From Planctomycetota bacterium (GTDB lineage: Bacteria > Planctomycetota > B15-G4): a stretch of DNA of 64,000 nt. Under the pieces are notes generated by a model, which was not told the DNA's origin, ran no database searches, and saw only the letters and a list, made by a program, of their open reading frames with translations. The DNA is taken from contig JAJDEP010000007.1 of the NCBI GenBank assembly GCA_029259715.1, positions 62,001-126,000 on the forward strand, in the 5' to 3' direction. The position numbers and the translations under genes were made by a program. Below, in pieces: positions 1 to 9,593 of this stretch. Position 1 is the first letter of the stretch. Every line of letters starts with the position of its first letter.

Positions 1-31
1 TCATCTCTCTCATAAAGAGGGACACCGCCGC

Positions 32-1132
32 ATGAAACTCACCACTCCCCGAGAGTCGTTCCTCCACCACCTGCAGCTCGCTGCTTCGGTTTGCCCGACT
101 CGCAGTCCCCGACCGATCCTGCAGGACGTGATGATCACCGTCGTGCCCGGGAAGCTCGAGATCCTGGCCACCGATGGCGAGGTCTCGCTGCGGACGCGCC
201 TCGTCGACGAGGGCATCAAGGGCGACGGCACGGCCTGTCTGCCCGCGGCCACGCTGCTCTCGGCGGTGCGCTCGATGAGCGGTGACGAAGTGATCATCGA
301 GGAGAAGAAATCCCTGCACGAGATCCGTTCGGGGTCAGCGCTGTTCAAGCTCAACGGTGACGAGCCGGATCTGTTCCCGTCGATCCCGACCTTCGAGACG
401 TCGACCCAGGTGAAAGTTCCCCTGGCGAGCTTCCTCGACCTGTGCAACCGGACCATGTTCGCGGCGGCGCGCGAGATGGGTCGCTACGCCTTCAACGGCG
501 TGTTGCTCGAAATCGGCAAGGACGAGATCACGATGGTGGCTACCGACGGTCGCCGGCTGGCCCTGGCGCGACTTCCCGGACCGACCGGGGTGTCCGAGTC
601 GCACTCGCGCATCCTCCCGCTCAAGGGGCTCGTGCAGCTCCAGAAGGCCGGCAGCGAGGACGGCGAGGAGCTGACCATCGGCCTGCTCGAGAACCAGGTC
701 GCCTTCGACCTGCCCAGCACCGAGATCGTGACCCAGCTCGTGGAGGGCGACTTCCCGGACTTCCGGGCGGTCATCCCGAAGGCCGACGACACGCCCCTCG
801 ACGTCTCGATGGACACCGCGGAATTCGCCAACGCGATCCGTCGGGCCGCGGTGACCGCCGGCGAAGGCGCTCGCAGCGTCGAGCTGGCCTTCGACAGCGG
901 CAGCCTCAAAGTCTCGTCCCGCCAGGAAGGGCTGGGTGAGGCCAAGAGCGAGATGGACATCGAATACGCCGGCGACTCGGTGGGAATCCGCTTCAATCCC
1001 GAATTCATCGGGGAGTACCTGCGGGCCCTGCCGGAGACCTCGGTGCGCTTCCGGTTCAAGGACCGGGCCTCGGCGGGCCTGTTCAGCAGCAAGGACGAGT
1101 CGCTCTACGTCGTGATGCCGATCACCTCCTAA
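32..1132 (+). CDS. dnaN: DNA polymerase III beta subunit (sliding clamp)
   Basis: This is the ring-shaped processivity clamp that holds the replicative polymerase on DNA and recruits mismatch-repair and translesion partners. The 366-residue length is the family norm, and the chain reads as three consecutive clamp folds of about 120 residues. The C-terminus ends in the typical hydrophobic VVMPI strand. An AGAGGGA ribosome binding site lies 9 bases before the ATG. The next genes are a DUF721/DciA-like gene and gyrB, the order usually seen beside dnaA and the origin, so dnaA probably lies just left of the window. Identification rests on whole-protein resemblance. Confidence 0.96.
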   Translation: MKLTTPRESFLHHLQLAASVCPTRSPRPILQDVMITVVPGKLEILATDGEVSLRTRLVDEGIKGDGTACLPAATLLSAVRSMSGDEVIIEEKKSLHEIRSGSALFKLNGDEPDLFPSIPTFETSTQVKVPLASFLDLCNRTMFAAAREMGRYAFNGVLLEIGKDEITMVATDGRRLALARLPGPTGVSESHSRILPLKGLVQLQKAGSEDGEELTIGLLENQVAFDLPSTEIVTQLVEGDFPDFRAVIPKADDTPLDVSMDTAEFANAIRRAAVTAGEGARSVELAFDSGSLKVSSRQEGLGEAKSEMDIEYAGDSVGIRFNPEFIGEYLRALPETSVRFRFKDRASAGLFSSKDESLYVVMPITS

Positions 1133-1158
1133 GCGGGCCTGAGGGAGGGATCAGCGCT

Positions 1159-1473
1159 GTGTCCAAGCGCGGGAAGACCGAGCGGATCGGGGACATCCTG
1201 GCGGACCTGCTGGCTCGCAAGTCCTACGGCAAGCCCCTGGCTCACGAGGGCCTGAGCAAAGCCTGGGCGCGGGCGGCCGGACAACGCCTCGCCGGGAGCA
1301 CTCGGGTGGCGACCTACCGCGACGGGATCCTTACCATAGAGGTGGAGTCTGCTGCCCAGCGGTATGAACTCGAGGCCTTCGGTGGGCCTGAGTTGCTGGC
1401 CCTGCTCCAGCGGGACGAGACCATTCCGGACGTCCGCAAACTCGTCTTCAGGGTGGGCGACAGCACCACATGA
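1159..1473 (+). CDS. DUF721 / DciA-like protein
   Basis: A 104-residue protein of the DUF721 family. DciA members of this family help load the replicative DnaB helicase in bacteria that lack DnaC. The family core is visible: an N-terminal helix (RIGDILADLLAR), then WARAAGQRLAGSTRV and the strand-rich segment GILTIEVESAAQRYEL. Translation starts at GTG, preceded by GAGGGAGGGA. The stop overlaps the gyrB ATG as ATGA, so the two are translationally coupled. The position between dnaN and gyrB supports a replication role. The helicase-loader function is inferred from the family and context. Confidence 0.85.
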   Translation: MSKRGKTERIGDILADLLARKSYGKPLAHEGLSKAWARAAGQRLAGSTRVATYRDGILTIEVESAAQRYELEAFGGPELLALLQRDETIPDVRKLVFRVGDSTT

Positions 1474-3905
1474 GCCAGACCTACGATTCTTCCTCCATCC
1501 AGGTCCTCGAAGGCCTGGAGGCGGTCCGCAAGCGTCCCGCCATGTACATCGGCGACACGTCGGCCAAGGGCCTGCACCACTGCGTCTTCGAGGTGCTCGA
1601 CAACTCGATCGACGAGGCCATGGGCGGCTTCGCGACCAAGATCGATGTGGTCATCAAGGCGGACGGTTCGGTCCGCGTCGACGACGACGGCCGCGGCATC
1701 CCGGTCGACATCCATCCCACCGAAGGCGTCCCGGCGGTGCAGGTGATCATGTGCAAGCTGCACGCCGGCGGAAAGTTCGACAAGGAGTCCTACCAGGTCT
1801 CCGGTGGACTGCATGGGGTCGGCGTCAGTTGCGTGAATGCACTCTCCGAGTGGTTGAACGTCGAGATCCATCGCGACGGCGCGACCCACACGATGAGCTT
1901 CGGTCGCGGCGCCCCGACGACCGAGCTGGCCAGGACCGGCGACACCGACAAGCACGGCACGACCGTCGTGTTCAAGCCCGACGACCAGATCTTCGACACG
2001 CTCGAGTTCAGCTACGAGGTGTTGAGCAACCGCATGCGCGAGCTGGCCTTCCTGATGGGCAAGGCCGGCGTCGTGCTCACGCTGTTGGAAGAGGCCACCG
2101 AGCGCTCCGAGTCGTTCCACTACCCGAACGGCCTCGTGGACTTCGTCGACTTCATCAACGAGACGAAGGAGCCGGTGCACGCCGAGGTCATCTCCCTCGA
2201 AGCCGAAGGCACCGACGCCGGCGGCAAGCCGGTCCTCGTCGAAGTGGCCTTCCAATACAACGGCGGCTACCGCGAGGACATCTACACCTTCGTCAACAAC
2301 ATCAACACGGGGGAGGGCGGCACGCACCTCTCGGGCTTCCGGTCGGGCCTGACCCGCGTCCTGAACAACTACGCCAAGAAGGGCGGGTTGCTCAAGCCCA
2401 ACGAGGTCGCGCCCAGCGGCGAGGACTTCCGCGAGGGACTGGCGGTGGTGCTGAGCGTGAAGCTCCAGGACCCGCAGTTCGAGAGCCAGACCAAGATCAA
2501 GCTGGGCAACCGCGACGTCGAGGGCATCGTTGCGTCCGCGGTGAACGACAAGCTCACCACGCACCTCGAAGAGAACCCTTCCGTCGGGAAGGCGATCATC
2601 AACAAGGCGCTACTCGCGGCGCGGGCGCGCGAGGCGGCGCGCAAGCAGCGCGACCTGGTGCGTCGCAAGGGCGCGCTCGCCAGCGGCAACCTGCCGGGCA
2701 AGCTGGCGGACTGCACGTCGAAGAACCGCGACGAGACCGAGCTGTACATCGTCGAGGGAGATTCGGCGGGCGGCACCGCGAAGATGGCGCGCGACCGTGC
2801 ATTCCAGGCGATCCTTCCGCTGCGCGGCAAGATCCTCAACGTCGAGAAGGCGCGCCTCGACAAGATGCTGAACCACGAGGAGATCCAGACGCTGATCACC
2901 GCGCTGGGCACCGGGTTCGGCGACGACGAGTTCGACCTCGAGAAGCTGCGCTACGGCAAGGTCATCATCATGACCGACGCCGATGTCGACGGCTCGCACA
3001 TCCGCACCCTGCTGCTCACGTTCTTCTTTCGCCAGATGGCCGAGCTCGTGACGGAGGGGCGCATCTACATCGCCGCGCCGCCGCTGTTCAAACTCCGGCG
3101 GGGCAAGAAGGAGCGCTACATCCTCGACGAGGCCGGATTGAAGGCCGCGTTGCTCGACCTGGGCGACAGCAGCGCCGAGCTTGAGGTGCTCGCGACGGGC
3201 GCCCGCATGAGCGGCAACGAACTCGGCGGGCTCGTCGAGCAGCTCGTGGCCCTCGAGTTGGCCGAGGAGCGCATCAGCCAGGCCCGGCATGGGCTGACCC
3301 TGCCCCAGCTCGTCGAGCGGGGTGTGAGCGGCCGGTTGCCGAGGCGCGTCGTGCGGACCCCGGACGGGGAGCGGCACGCGTTCACCGACCAGGAGACCTG
3401 CGACGAGTTCCTCAAGGGGCTCGGCGAAGCGAAGGCGGAGGAGTGCCTGGTCTCCGAAGTGCCCCAGGCCGAGGGCGTCGAGAAGCGCTTCGAAGCCCTC
3501 GCCGGGCTCGGCTTCTCCATCGAGGACTACCTCGGAGTGCCCCGCGAGCCGTCGGTGAGCGGTCCGTCGGACGACAGCGACGAGCCGCCGGCCCGCTTCC
3601 TGGTCCATGCCGACGGCAAGGCCGAACCGAACCCCGTCGAGACGTTGCGCGGGGTCCTCGCGGGCATCCGCGCCGTGGGAGAGAAGGGCGTCGACATCCA
3701 GCGCTACAAGGGCCTCGGTGAGATGAACGCCGACCAGCTCTGGGACTCCACGATGAATCCCGAGACGCGCATGCTCTATTCCGTCGTGCTGGAGGACATG
3801 GTCGAGGCCGACCACCTCTTCTCGGTGCTGATGGGGCCGGGCGTCGAGCAGCGACGGGAATTCATCCAGCGCCACGCCCTCGAGGTGCGCAACCTCGACG
3901 TCTAG
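1470..3905 (+). CDS. gyrB: DNA gyrase subunit B
   Basis: ATPase subunit of gyrase, which introduces negative supercoils with GyrA (encoded at 29458, in a separate operon). The N-terminal GHKL ATPase is shown by EVLDNSIDEA, DDGRGIP and GGLHGVG. The TOPRIM metal-binding residues are in EGDSAGG (about residue 429) and DADVDGSH (about 503). The C-terminal YKGLGEMN segment lies near 746. At 811 residues it matches the long Gram-negative form, with roughly 170 extra residues after TOPRIM (about 545-715). The stop codon TAG shares the CTAG tetranucleotide with the stop of the convergent gene. Confidence 0.97.
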   Translation: MSQTYDSSSIQVLEGLEAVRKRPAMYIGDTSAKGLHHCVFEVLDNSIDEAMGGFATKIDVVIKADGSVRVDDDGRGIPVDIHPTEGVPAVQVIMCKLHAGGKFDKESYQVSGGLHGVGVSCVNALSEWLNVEIHRDGATHTMSFGRGAPTTELARTGDTDKHGTTVVFKPDDQIFDTLEFSYEVLSNRMRELAFLMGKAGVVLTLLEEATERSESFHYPNGLVDFVDFINETKEPVHAEVISLEAEGTDAGGKPVLVEVAFQYNGGYREDIYTFVNNINTGEGGTHLSGFRSGLTRVLNNYAKKGGLLKPNEVAPSGEDFREGLAVVLSVKLQDPQFESQTKIKLGNRDVEGIVASAVNDKLTTHLEENPSVGKAIINKALLAARAREAARKQRDLVRRKGALASGNLPGKLADCTSKNRDETELYIVEGDSAGGTAKMARDRAFQAILPLRGKILNVEKARLDKMLNHEEIQTLITALGTGFGDDEFDLEKLRYGKVIIMTDADVDGSHIRTLLLTFFFRQMAELVTEGRIYIAAPPLFKLRRGKKERYILDEAGLKAALLDLGDSSAELEVLATGARMSGNELGGLVEQLVALELAEERISQARHGLTLPQLVERGVSGRLPRRVVRTPDGERHAFTDQETCDEFLKGLGEAKAEECLVSEVPQAEGVEKRFEALAGLGFSIEDYLGVPREPSVSGPSDDSDEPPARFLVHADGKAEPNPVETLRGVLAGIRAVGEKGVDIQRYKGLGEMNADQLWDSTMNPETRMLYSVVLEDMVEADHLFSVLMGPGVEQRREFIQRHALEVRNLDV

Positions 3906-4315
3906 CGGGCGGGCCCGCCTTCGCGGTCGGGTTGCTCCGCTTCTTGGGTGCTCCCATTCTCGTTCTCGCCTTTGCTGCCGCCTGCGCCTTCGCTACCAGC
4001 ATCGGGCGCGGTCGGTTGACTCGGCCCGTATGTCGCATCGGGTCCCGTTTCCGACGCTGACACAGGCGCCGACGCCGTCTCCGATGCGGGCGGCGGTGGC
4101 AGCCGCGGCGCCGGCGGCTCCTCGTCCGCGGCGTCGTAGACGACCCGTGTGATGTCGGCGGCGGCGTTGCGCAGCTTGCTCAGTGCGCGTCCGGCCTTGC
4201 GCAGGGCGGTAGGGAGGTCGCCGCCGAAGAAGATCACCGCCGCCACGGCGATGAGCACGATCTCCAGCGGCCCCATGTTGAGCAGGCCCAAGGGCGCGTC
4301 ACCCACGATCGCCAT
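3902..4315 (-). CDS. tatA: TatA-like twin-arginine translocase protein
   Basis: A small membrane protein of the TatA/B family, which forms the channel component of the twin-arginine export system. One N-terminal transmembrane helix (IVLIAVAAVIFF) runs into the FGGDLP hinge typical of TatA, then an amphipathic helix (KAGRALSKLRNA). About 75 residues of Pro/Ser/Glu-rich tail follow, longer than usual. The ATG at 4315 gives 137 residues; an in-frame GTG about five codons upstream is an alternative and neither has a clear ribosome binding site. It is the last gene of the LPS-transport operon, an unusual place for a tat gene. TatB is possible because of the long tail. Confidence 0.75.
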   Translation of the reverse strand: MAIVGDAPLGLLNMGPLEIVLIAVAAVIFFGGDLPTALRKAGRALSKLRNAAADITRVVYDAADEEPPAPRLPPPPASETASAPVSASETGPDATYGPSQPTAPDAGSEGAGGSKGENENGSTQEAEQPDREGGPAR

Positions 4316-4335
4316 GGCAGGAGCAGACACCACGA

Positions 4336-6654
4336 CTAGCGGATCCGGCGCGAGACCTTCTCGATGAGCGGGTCGCGGCCCTCGAAGATCGTCGGGATGA
4401 CAGAGACCTCGAAGCGCGTGTCGTTGGCGTTGTCGCCGGACGAGTTGTCGCCGCGCCGGTTGCTGATCTCGATGTCGGTGATCCAGCACTTCTCGCGGCG
4501 CCGCACGACCACACCGACCCACGACGACTCGTTGAGCAGCACGTCGTGCTGCCAGAAGACCGCGTACGACCACTTGGGGTCGATGACCCACTGGTGGGCG
4601 ACGGTGACGAAGTTGAACACCTTGCGGGCCTTGTTGTTCGCGATCAGCAGCGTCTTGCCGGGCGACAGCTGCGTCGAGAAGCTGAGGAACGACTCGACGT
4701 AGGTCTTCGCGTTCGGGTCGATCTCGGCGCGCCAGCGGGTGCGCGAGTGCTCGAGCAGGGGCAGGTTGGCCCCGGGCGTCCACACCGCGTCGACGATGAC
4801 GTCGCCCTCGACCTCGGAGCCGCCCGAGAGGGTCATGGGGTTGTCGCGGCCGGGGTTGAAGTACAGGGGGATGATCACCTCGGTGTCGAGGATGGTCTTC
4901 ACCTGTCCGTCCTGGTGCGTCTGGATGCGGTCGCGCACGCCGATGGCCAGCCGCTGGAAGCGCGAGAGGGTCTCGACGTTGTCGATGGCGATCAGGTCAG
5001 TCGGCGAATGCGACAGGTGGAACTGGCTGAAGTAGCTGACCATGGGTTCGACGATGTGACGCAGCCCGTCGATATTCCACGTGTCGCTCTGGGCGGCCGG
5101 GTCGATGCCCGACCAGGTCTGTGAGTAGGAGATCTGGCCGCTGGCCCCGGTGCGGGTGGCGTCATCGCTCCCCACGTGGTGGCTGAAGTGGGTCACGTCG
5201 GCCGTGGCGGAGAGCAGCAGCCGGTCCTCGCCGACGTCGATGGGCACGTCGACGGTGGCCCGCGTGCCGACCCGCGTGTTGCGCCGGTCGCTCATCTTCA
5301 CCAAGAGCTCGTCGTCGAACCTCAGGCGCGCGTTGTCGGCGAAGGTCGTCGTCGACAGAAAGGCCTCGTTGCCGAAGACCTCGCCGATGGGCTCGCCGAC
5401 CAGGCGGTGCTCGACCCGCGGCAGGTACTCGACTTGGGTCTGGAAGTTATTGGTGCGATTGCGGAAGAGGACCTGGAAGGCGTGGTTGTCCTCGACGTCG
5501 CGGTAGTTGATGTACGTCTCCTGCGCCTTCCCCGTCCGCTGCTCGCTCTCGTAGAACTCGTTGAGGAAGTTGCTGTCGGAGATGTCGCTGAACTCGATGT
5601 CGACGACCTTGTGCTCGTCGATCTCGGTGCGGTGCTCGAGGTCGATGCGTCCCCGCGTGCGGTCGGGGATGGGCATGTCGAGGCGGTCGGTGTCGGCCCC
5701 GTCGTTGATGAACGCGCCGAAGAGCTTGCCCCGCGAGTGCGCGTTCTCGTACTTGACGCCCGGTGCGATGAACAGCCCGCGTTCGGAGTAGAGCCCGACC
5801 TCCATCTCCCACTCGGCCTCGAACGGCGCGCCGTCGTAGCCGAACAGTTCGGCGAAGGACGTGACGCCGTCGCCGGCCTCGCCGCCCCAGACCGTGCTGA
5901 GCCCCGTGCCGTAGCGCGACGAGCTGCCGAAGCTGGCGCTCTTGAGCGGAATGGCGCCGCTGTCGAGGTTCACGCGCATGCCCGGCCACCACAGGATGGT
6001 GTAGCCGCCGTACACCAGCGTGTTGTCCTCGGTGGCCAGCACCCGGCCGGACGAGGTCTCCTCGATCACCGCGCGGTTGGTGCGGATGTACCAGTCGCGG
6101 TCGCCGCAGCTGCAGGCGGAGTAGGTCACGCCGTCGAGCACCCGGCGGTCCTCGCTGAGCTTGCGCATCTGTTCGAAGCGCACGTAGACGGTGCCGTCGG
6201 TGTCGGGCACCGGGAACACCAGCTCGCCTTGCACGACGACCATGGCGCCGGTGGCGTTGTTGATGTAGACGGCCTCGGCGCCGGCGACCCGGTCGGTCTC
6301 CTGCTCGACGGAGACGTCGCCCTCGAGGTAGATCTCGCTGACCTTCTGGCCGCCGAAGTCGCCGCTGCCGTCGTCGTCCGCGAGGTCGTCGCTCCCGGCG
6401 GTGCTGAGCACCACCACCAGGGTCTCGGCGGTCATGCGCCGGCCGCCCTGCTGCGCCTCGATGCCGTCGAGGAACACGACCACGAAGTTCTCGGGGTTCT
6501 GTTCGTCCCGGAATCCGTACTGAGGGCCGTGGGGCGTGATGACCAGCTCGCCGGAGGCCGAGTCGCCGCCGAAGACCTGAGCCGCGGCAGACGGTGTCGA
6601 GCAGACCAGCACGCACAGCGCGACGGCGAGGAGAGCGGCGAACCGGAGCGTCAT
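4336..6654 (-). CDS. lptD: LptD-like outer-membrane LPS assembly protein
   Basis: Outer-membrane beta-barrel that inserts LPS into the outer leaflet. A signal peptide (ALLAVALCVLVC to SAAAQ) precedes an OstA-type periplasmic domain. The segment YSACSCGDRDWYIRT matches the cysteine-containing SaCxCgdxxW segment near the start of LptD-type barrels. The remaining 500 or so residues alternate hydrophobic and polar positions, as in a barrel, and end near SVIPTIFEGRDP. The 772-residue length matches the family (about 780). The ATG at 6654 overlaps the upstream stop as ATGA. The upstream gene is LptC/LptA-like, which strongly supports the call; no LptE or LptB is seen here. Confidence 0.82.
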   Translation of the reverse strand: MTLRFAALLAVALCVLVCSTPSAAAQVFGGDSASGELVITPHGPQYGFRDEQNPENFVVVFLDGIEAQQGGRRMTAETLVVVLSTAGSDDLADDDGSGDFGGQKVSEIYLEGDVSVEQETDRVAGAEAVYINNATGAMVVVQGELVFPVPDTDGTVYVRFEQMRKLSEDRRVLDGVTYSACSCGDRDWYIRTNRAVIEETSSGRVLATEDNTLVYGGYTILWWPGMRVNLDSGAIPLKSASFGSSSRYGTGLSTVWGGEAGDGVTSFAELFGYDGAPFEAEWEMEVGLYSERGLFIAPGVKYENAHSRGKLFGAFINDGADTDRLDMPIPDRTRGRIDLEHRTEIDEHKVVDIEFSDISDSNFLNEFYESEQRTGKAQETYINYRDVEDNHAFQVLFRNRTNNFQTQVEYLPRVEHRLVGEPIGEVFGNEAFLSTTTFADNARLRFDDELLVKMSDRRNTRVGTRATVDVPIDVGEDRLLLSATADVTHFSHHVGSDDATRTGASGQISYSQTWSGIDPAAQSDTWNIDGLRHIVEPMVSYFSQFHLSHSPTDLIAIDNVETLSRFQRLAIGVRDRIQTHQDGQVKTILDTEVIIPLYFNPGRDNPMTLSGGSEVEGDVIVDAVWTPGANLPLLEHSRTRWRAEIDPNAKTYVESFLSFSTQLSPGKTLLIANNKARKVFNFVTVAHQWVIDPKWSYAVFWQHDVLLNESSWVGVVVRRREKCWITDIEISNRRGDNSSGDNANDTRFEVSVIPTIFEGRDPLIEKVSRRIR

Positions 6655-9593
6655 CGAGACCCAGGGACCTTGATCGTGGATTCGGGGATGTGCCACCGCC
6701 CCTCGTTGGGCCACAGGTCGATGATCGGCCCGTCGACCTGGGCACCCCCCGTGAGCAGACGGCACTCGCCCGTCAGAGTGGCGTGATCGTCGGCCACGTT
6801 CCAGACCAAGCGTCGACATTGTGCCTGGAAGGACCCGGTGATGCAGTCGACCTCGCCCACCGCCCGCAGCCATGAGATGCCTCCGGCGGCATCCGTCCGG
6901 GCGTGGATCGACTCGACGGCCTTGACGCTGGTGGTCTTGCCCTGGGCCGTGTTCTCGTATCGAGCCGTGCGGCCGTAACTCGTGACCTCGTCCCGCATCT
7001 GGTCGACGACGATGCGGTCGCCGGTCACGTGGGTGGCGTCGGATCCGGGGGTCTGCAGGGCCGTGGGCCAGATCCAGGCGTCGGCGTCCCCCTCGGCCTC
7101 GAGCCAGCGCAGCTCGCCGAGGGGGTCGAGCTCGAGGTCGATCCGGCGCGAGGCCACCAGGCGCACCGAGCTGGTGGGGGCCTGGCGGTCGTAGCGGGAG
7201 TCGCCCCGCATCTGGATGTGGTTGGTGCGGCCGTCCAGCCAGAGGGTGTCGGTCTCGAAGTGGCCGCCGTCGGAGGTGCGCCCCTTGACCCGGCCCCGCA
7301 TCTGGCCGAAGCCGGATTGGCCGGCCACCGCGGGCTGGCTCCAGGTGAACCCGCCGGCGGCGTCCACGTCGAAGGTGCGGCCCGTGTCGCCGCCGAAGCG
7401 CAGCTCGGCGTCCTCGCGGATGTCGATGCTGCCGGTGGCCTGTTCGTAGATCATGCCGCGCCCGCGGCCGCTCATGTCCGGGCGGACCCAGTCGACCATC
7501 TCGTTGCTGGTCACGACGGCTGAGTCACCGAAGCCCTCGACCATCAGCTCGGTGGAGGTCACGGACATGCTGCCGTCGGGGGCGACCCACGTGACCACCG
7601 AGGGCCCCGTCAGCAACATGGTCTCGCCGCCATCGTGGATCGTCAGCGTCTCGGTCTCGAGGGTCGAACCGTCGCTCGAGCGCCCCTTGACCGGTCCCCG
7701 CAGCAGGCCGTCCCCCTCGGCGTAGGGGGCGCGGGTGTCGACGGGCGCCGTCCACCGGAGCCCGCCGTCGGCGAAGATCTGCTTCTCGAGAGAGCGCTCG
7801 GGGTCGAACACCGTGATCACGGCCGAGCGCTCGTAGTCGAGCTGCCCGGTCTGCTCGTTGTAGGTCATGCCCACGCCGAGCACGGTCATGTCGCCGCGGG
7901 TCCAGGTGACCTCGCCGGGAGAGGTGACGAAGGGCGAGGTCATGTCGAGGCGGCCGGCGACGACGCGGGTGGGCAGCATGTCCACCGGCGTTTGTAGCAA
8001 CAGGACGTCGCCGTCGGCGGACACGAGGGCGATGGCGCCGAGCTCGTCCTGTTCGATGGTGATGCGCTGGGCCTCGAGGGCCTGCTCGATGCCGAGGATG
8101 GGCTGCTCCGGGCCGGCCGCGCCGTCCGGGTCGGTGGTCTCGACGGACCGGAACATGGAGGCGTCGCCGTCGAGGACGTAACGGCGGTGGGGGCCGTCGA
8201 TGATGAGCACGTTGCTGCGGAAGGTCGAGCCGTCGGGCAGCGTGCCGGTGACGCCGCCGAGCAGCTTTCCGTTGAGCGAGGCCGCGGCATCCTCGGCTTG
8301 GGGCGGCAGGTTCATCTCCAGGCCGCCCTTACCCTCCACCAGCAGCCCGCCCATCGTGCTCCCGGTGCTGCGGTCCACTTCGATGACGGCGTTGGACCCG
8401 AAGGAGTGGTCGCCCGCGGACAGGTCGGACTCCAGCACGTCGCCGGTGGCGGTCAGCTCGCCCTTGGTGATCTGCACCTCGCCGGGCGAGCGCACCGTCT
8501 GGTTCTGGATGACCGCGTGGTCGGTGACCATCCAGGAGGGGACGAGAGCGAAGGGCGCCGACACCACGTGGACGTCCCCGTCGGCCTCCGCGAAGGAGAA
8601 GACGCCGGCGTCGTCGGGCTGCACGGTGATCTGCTGCGCGGTGACGCGGTAGAGGTCGCTGCCTTCGCGCCGTTCGTACACCGAGCTGCCGGTCATGATG
8701 ATCGTCGAGGTGCGCACGTAGACGGTGTCCGCGCCGAGGCGCGAGCCGTCGTCCGCGACCCCCGAGACCCGGCCGCGGAGCTCGCCGTAGCCGCGGGAGG
8801 CCTCGCCGCCGTCCTCGCTCCCGCCGGGCGCGCCGGCCTCGCCCTCGGGCGGGATGGTCCAGGTCAGGCCGCCGGGGGCGAAGAGGTCCATGCCGGCCCT
8901 TGTGGCGGTGGGCGTCAACACGAGCAGCGCGTCGATGACGTAGTTGAGCCGGCCGGTCTCGCCGTCCCAGGTGAAGTCGGTGCCCTCGAGTTTGAGGTCG
9001 GGGCGGGTCCAGGTCACCAGCCCGGGGCCCTGGACGAGGGGGCCGTCGACGATGAGCCGGGGGGCCGTGAGGTGCGCCATCTCGCCGTCGGCCAGCGGGA
9101 ACTCGCCCACGACGTTGCCCGTGAGCGTGAAGTGGTCGACGGACATCTGGTTCTGGACCACCGTCGCCCGCCCGCCGATCTGGTGGGCCATGGCGAAGCG
9201 GGCCTCGTCTGCGGTCACCGTGCCCTCGGGCAGCTCGTTCTCGTCGAGGAAGGTGATGGTGGGGTGATCGGCCAGGAACATGCCGTCGTCGGTGGGACGC
9301 CCCGACAGCATGTGCACCTTGTACGCCTTGCGTTCGACCGTGGTCCCGTCGTCGCGCTCGTCGACCTTCATCACGTCGAATTCGAACTGGCCCGGGAACG
9401 AGATGCGGGTCGAGTCCTCGGGCTTGCCCGGGTTCTCGATGTTGATCGCGTCCGCGTCCTCGGGGAGCTCGTCGTCCTGATCGCGCACCGAGTCCACCAG
9501 GCTGGGGATGCGGTCTCCCGACCAGAGCCAGGCGAGCAGCACCGAGACGGCGACGAGGGCGAAGAAGGTGAGCAGGCGGCGCGTGCGGCTCAA
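6651..9593 (-). CDS. Giant LptC/LptA-like periplasmic bridge protein with tandem repeats
   Basis: A 980-residue protein with one N-terminal membrane anchor (LLTFFALVAVSVLLAWLW) and an otherwise all-periplasmic chain. The first 190 or so residues resemble LptC, which passes LPS from the inner-membrane pump to the LptA bridge. Four OstA/LptA-like modules of about 130-200 residues follow. Their shared signatures are V-x-WtRpDm, aaGGlxWt-x-P and G-x-lrGrVkGrssDGs-x-leTdtl. The start is TTG at 9593, chosen because GGAGG sits 7 bases upstream and TTGA overlaps the kdsC stop; an ATG at 9620 would overlap kdsC by 31 bases. Separate lptA and lptC genes are usual, so the fusion is notable. Confidence 0.75.
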   Translation of the reverse strand: MSRTRRLLTFFALVAVSVLLAWLWSGDRIPSLVDSVRDQDDELPEDADAINIENPGKPEDSTRISFPGQFEFDVMKVDERDDGTTVERKAYKVHMLSGRPTDDGMFLADHPTITFLDENELPEGTVTADEARFAMAHQIGGRATVVQNQMSVDHFTLTGNVVGEFPLADGEMAHLTAPRLIVDGPLVQGPGLVTWTRPDLKLEGTDFTWDGETGRLNYVIDALLVLTPTATRAGMDLFAPGGLTWTIPPEGEAGAPGGSEDGGEASRGYGELRGRVSGVADDGSRLGADTVYVRTSTIIMTGSSVYERREGSDLYRVTAQQITVQPDDAGVFSFAEADGDVHVVSAPFALVPSWMVTDHAVIQNQTVRSPGEVQITKGELTATGDVLESDLSAGDHSFGSNAVIEVDRSTGSTMGGLLVEGKGGLEMNLPPQAEDAAASLNGKLLGGVTGTLPDGSTFRSNVLIIDGPHRRYVLDGDASMFRSVETTDPDGAAGPEQPILGIEQALEAQRITIEQDELGAIALVSADGDVLLLQTPVDMLPTRVVAGRLDMTSPFVTSPGEVTWTRGDMTVLGVGMTYNEQTGQLDYERSAVITVFDPERSLEKQIFADGGLRWTAPVDTRAPYAEGDGLLRGPVKGRSSDGSTLETETLTIHDGGETMLLTGPSVVTWVAPDGSMSVTSTELMVEGFGDSAVVTSNEMVDWVRPDMSGRGRGMIYEQATGSIDIREDAELRFGGDTGRTFDVDAAGGFTWSQPAVAGQSGFGQMRGRVKGRTSDGGHFETDTLWLDGRTNHIQMRGDSRYDRQAPTSSVRLVASRRIDLELDPLGELRWLEAEGDADAWIWPTALQTPGSDATHVTGDRIVVDQMRDEVTSYGRTARYENTAQGKTTSVKAVESIHARTDAAGGISWLRAVGEVDCITGSFQAQCRRLVWNVADDHATLTGECRLLTGGAQVDGPIIDLWPNEGRWHIPESTIKVPGSR

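Noticed and set aside
4316-4783. N-terminal extension of the TatA-like gene
   Set aside because: The upstream in-frame sequence overlaps lptD in another frame and reads as Arg/Gln-rich shadow. TatA proteins begin just before the membrane helix.
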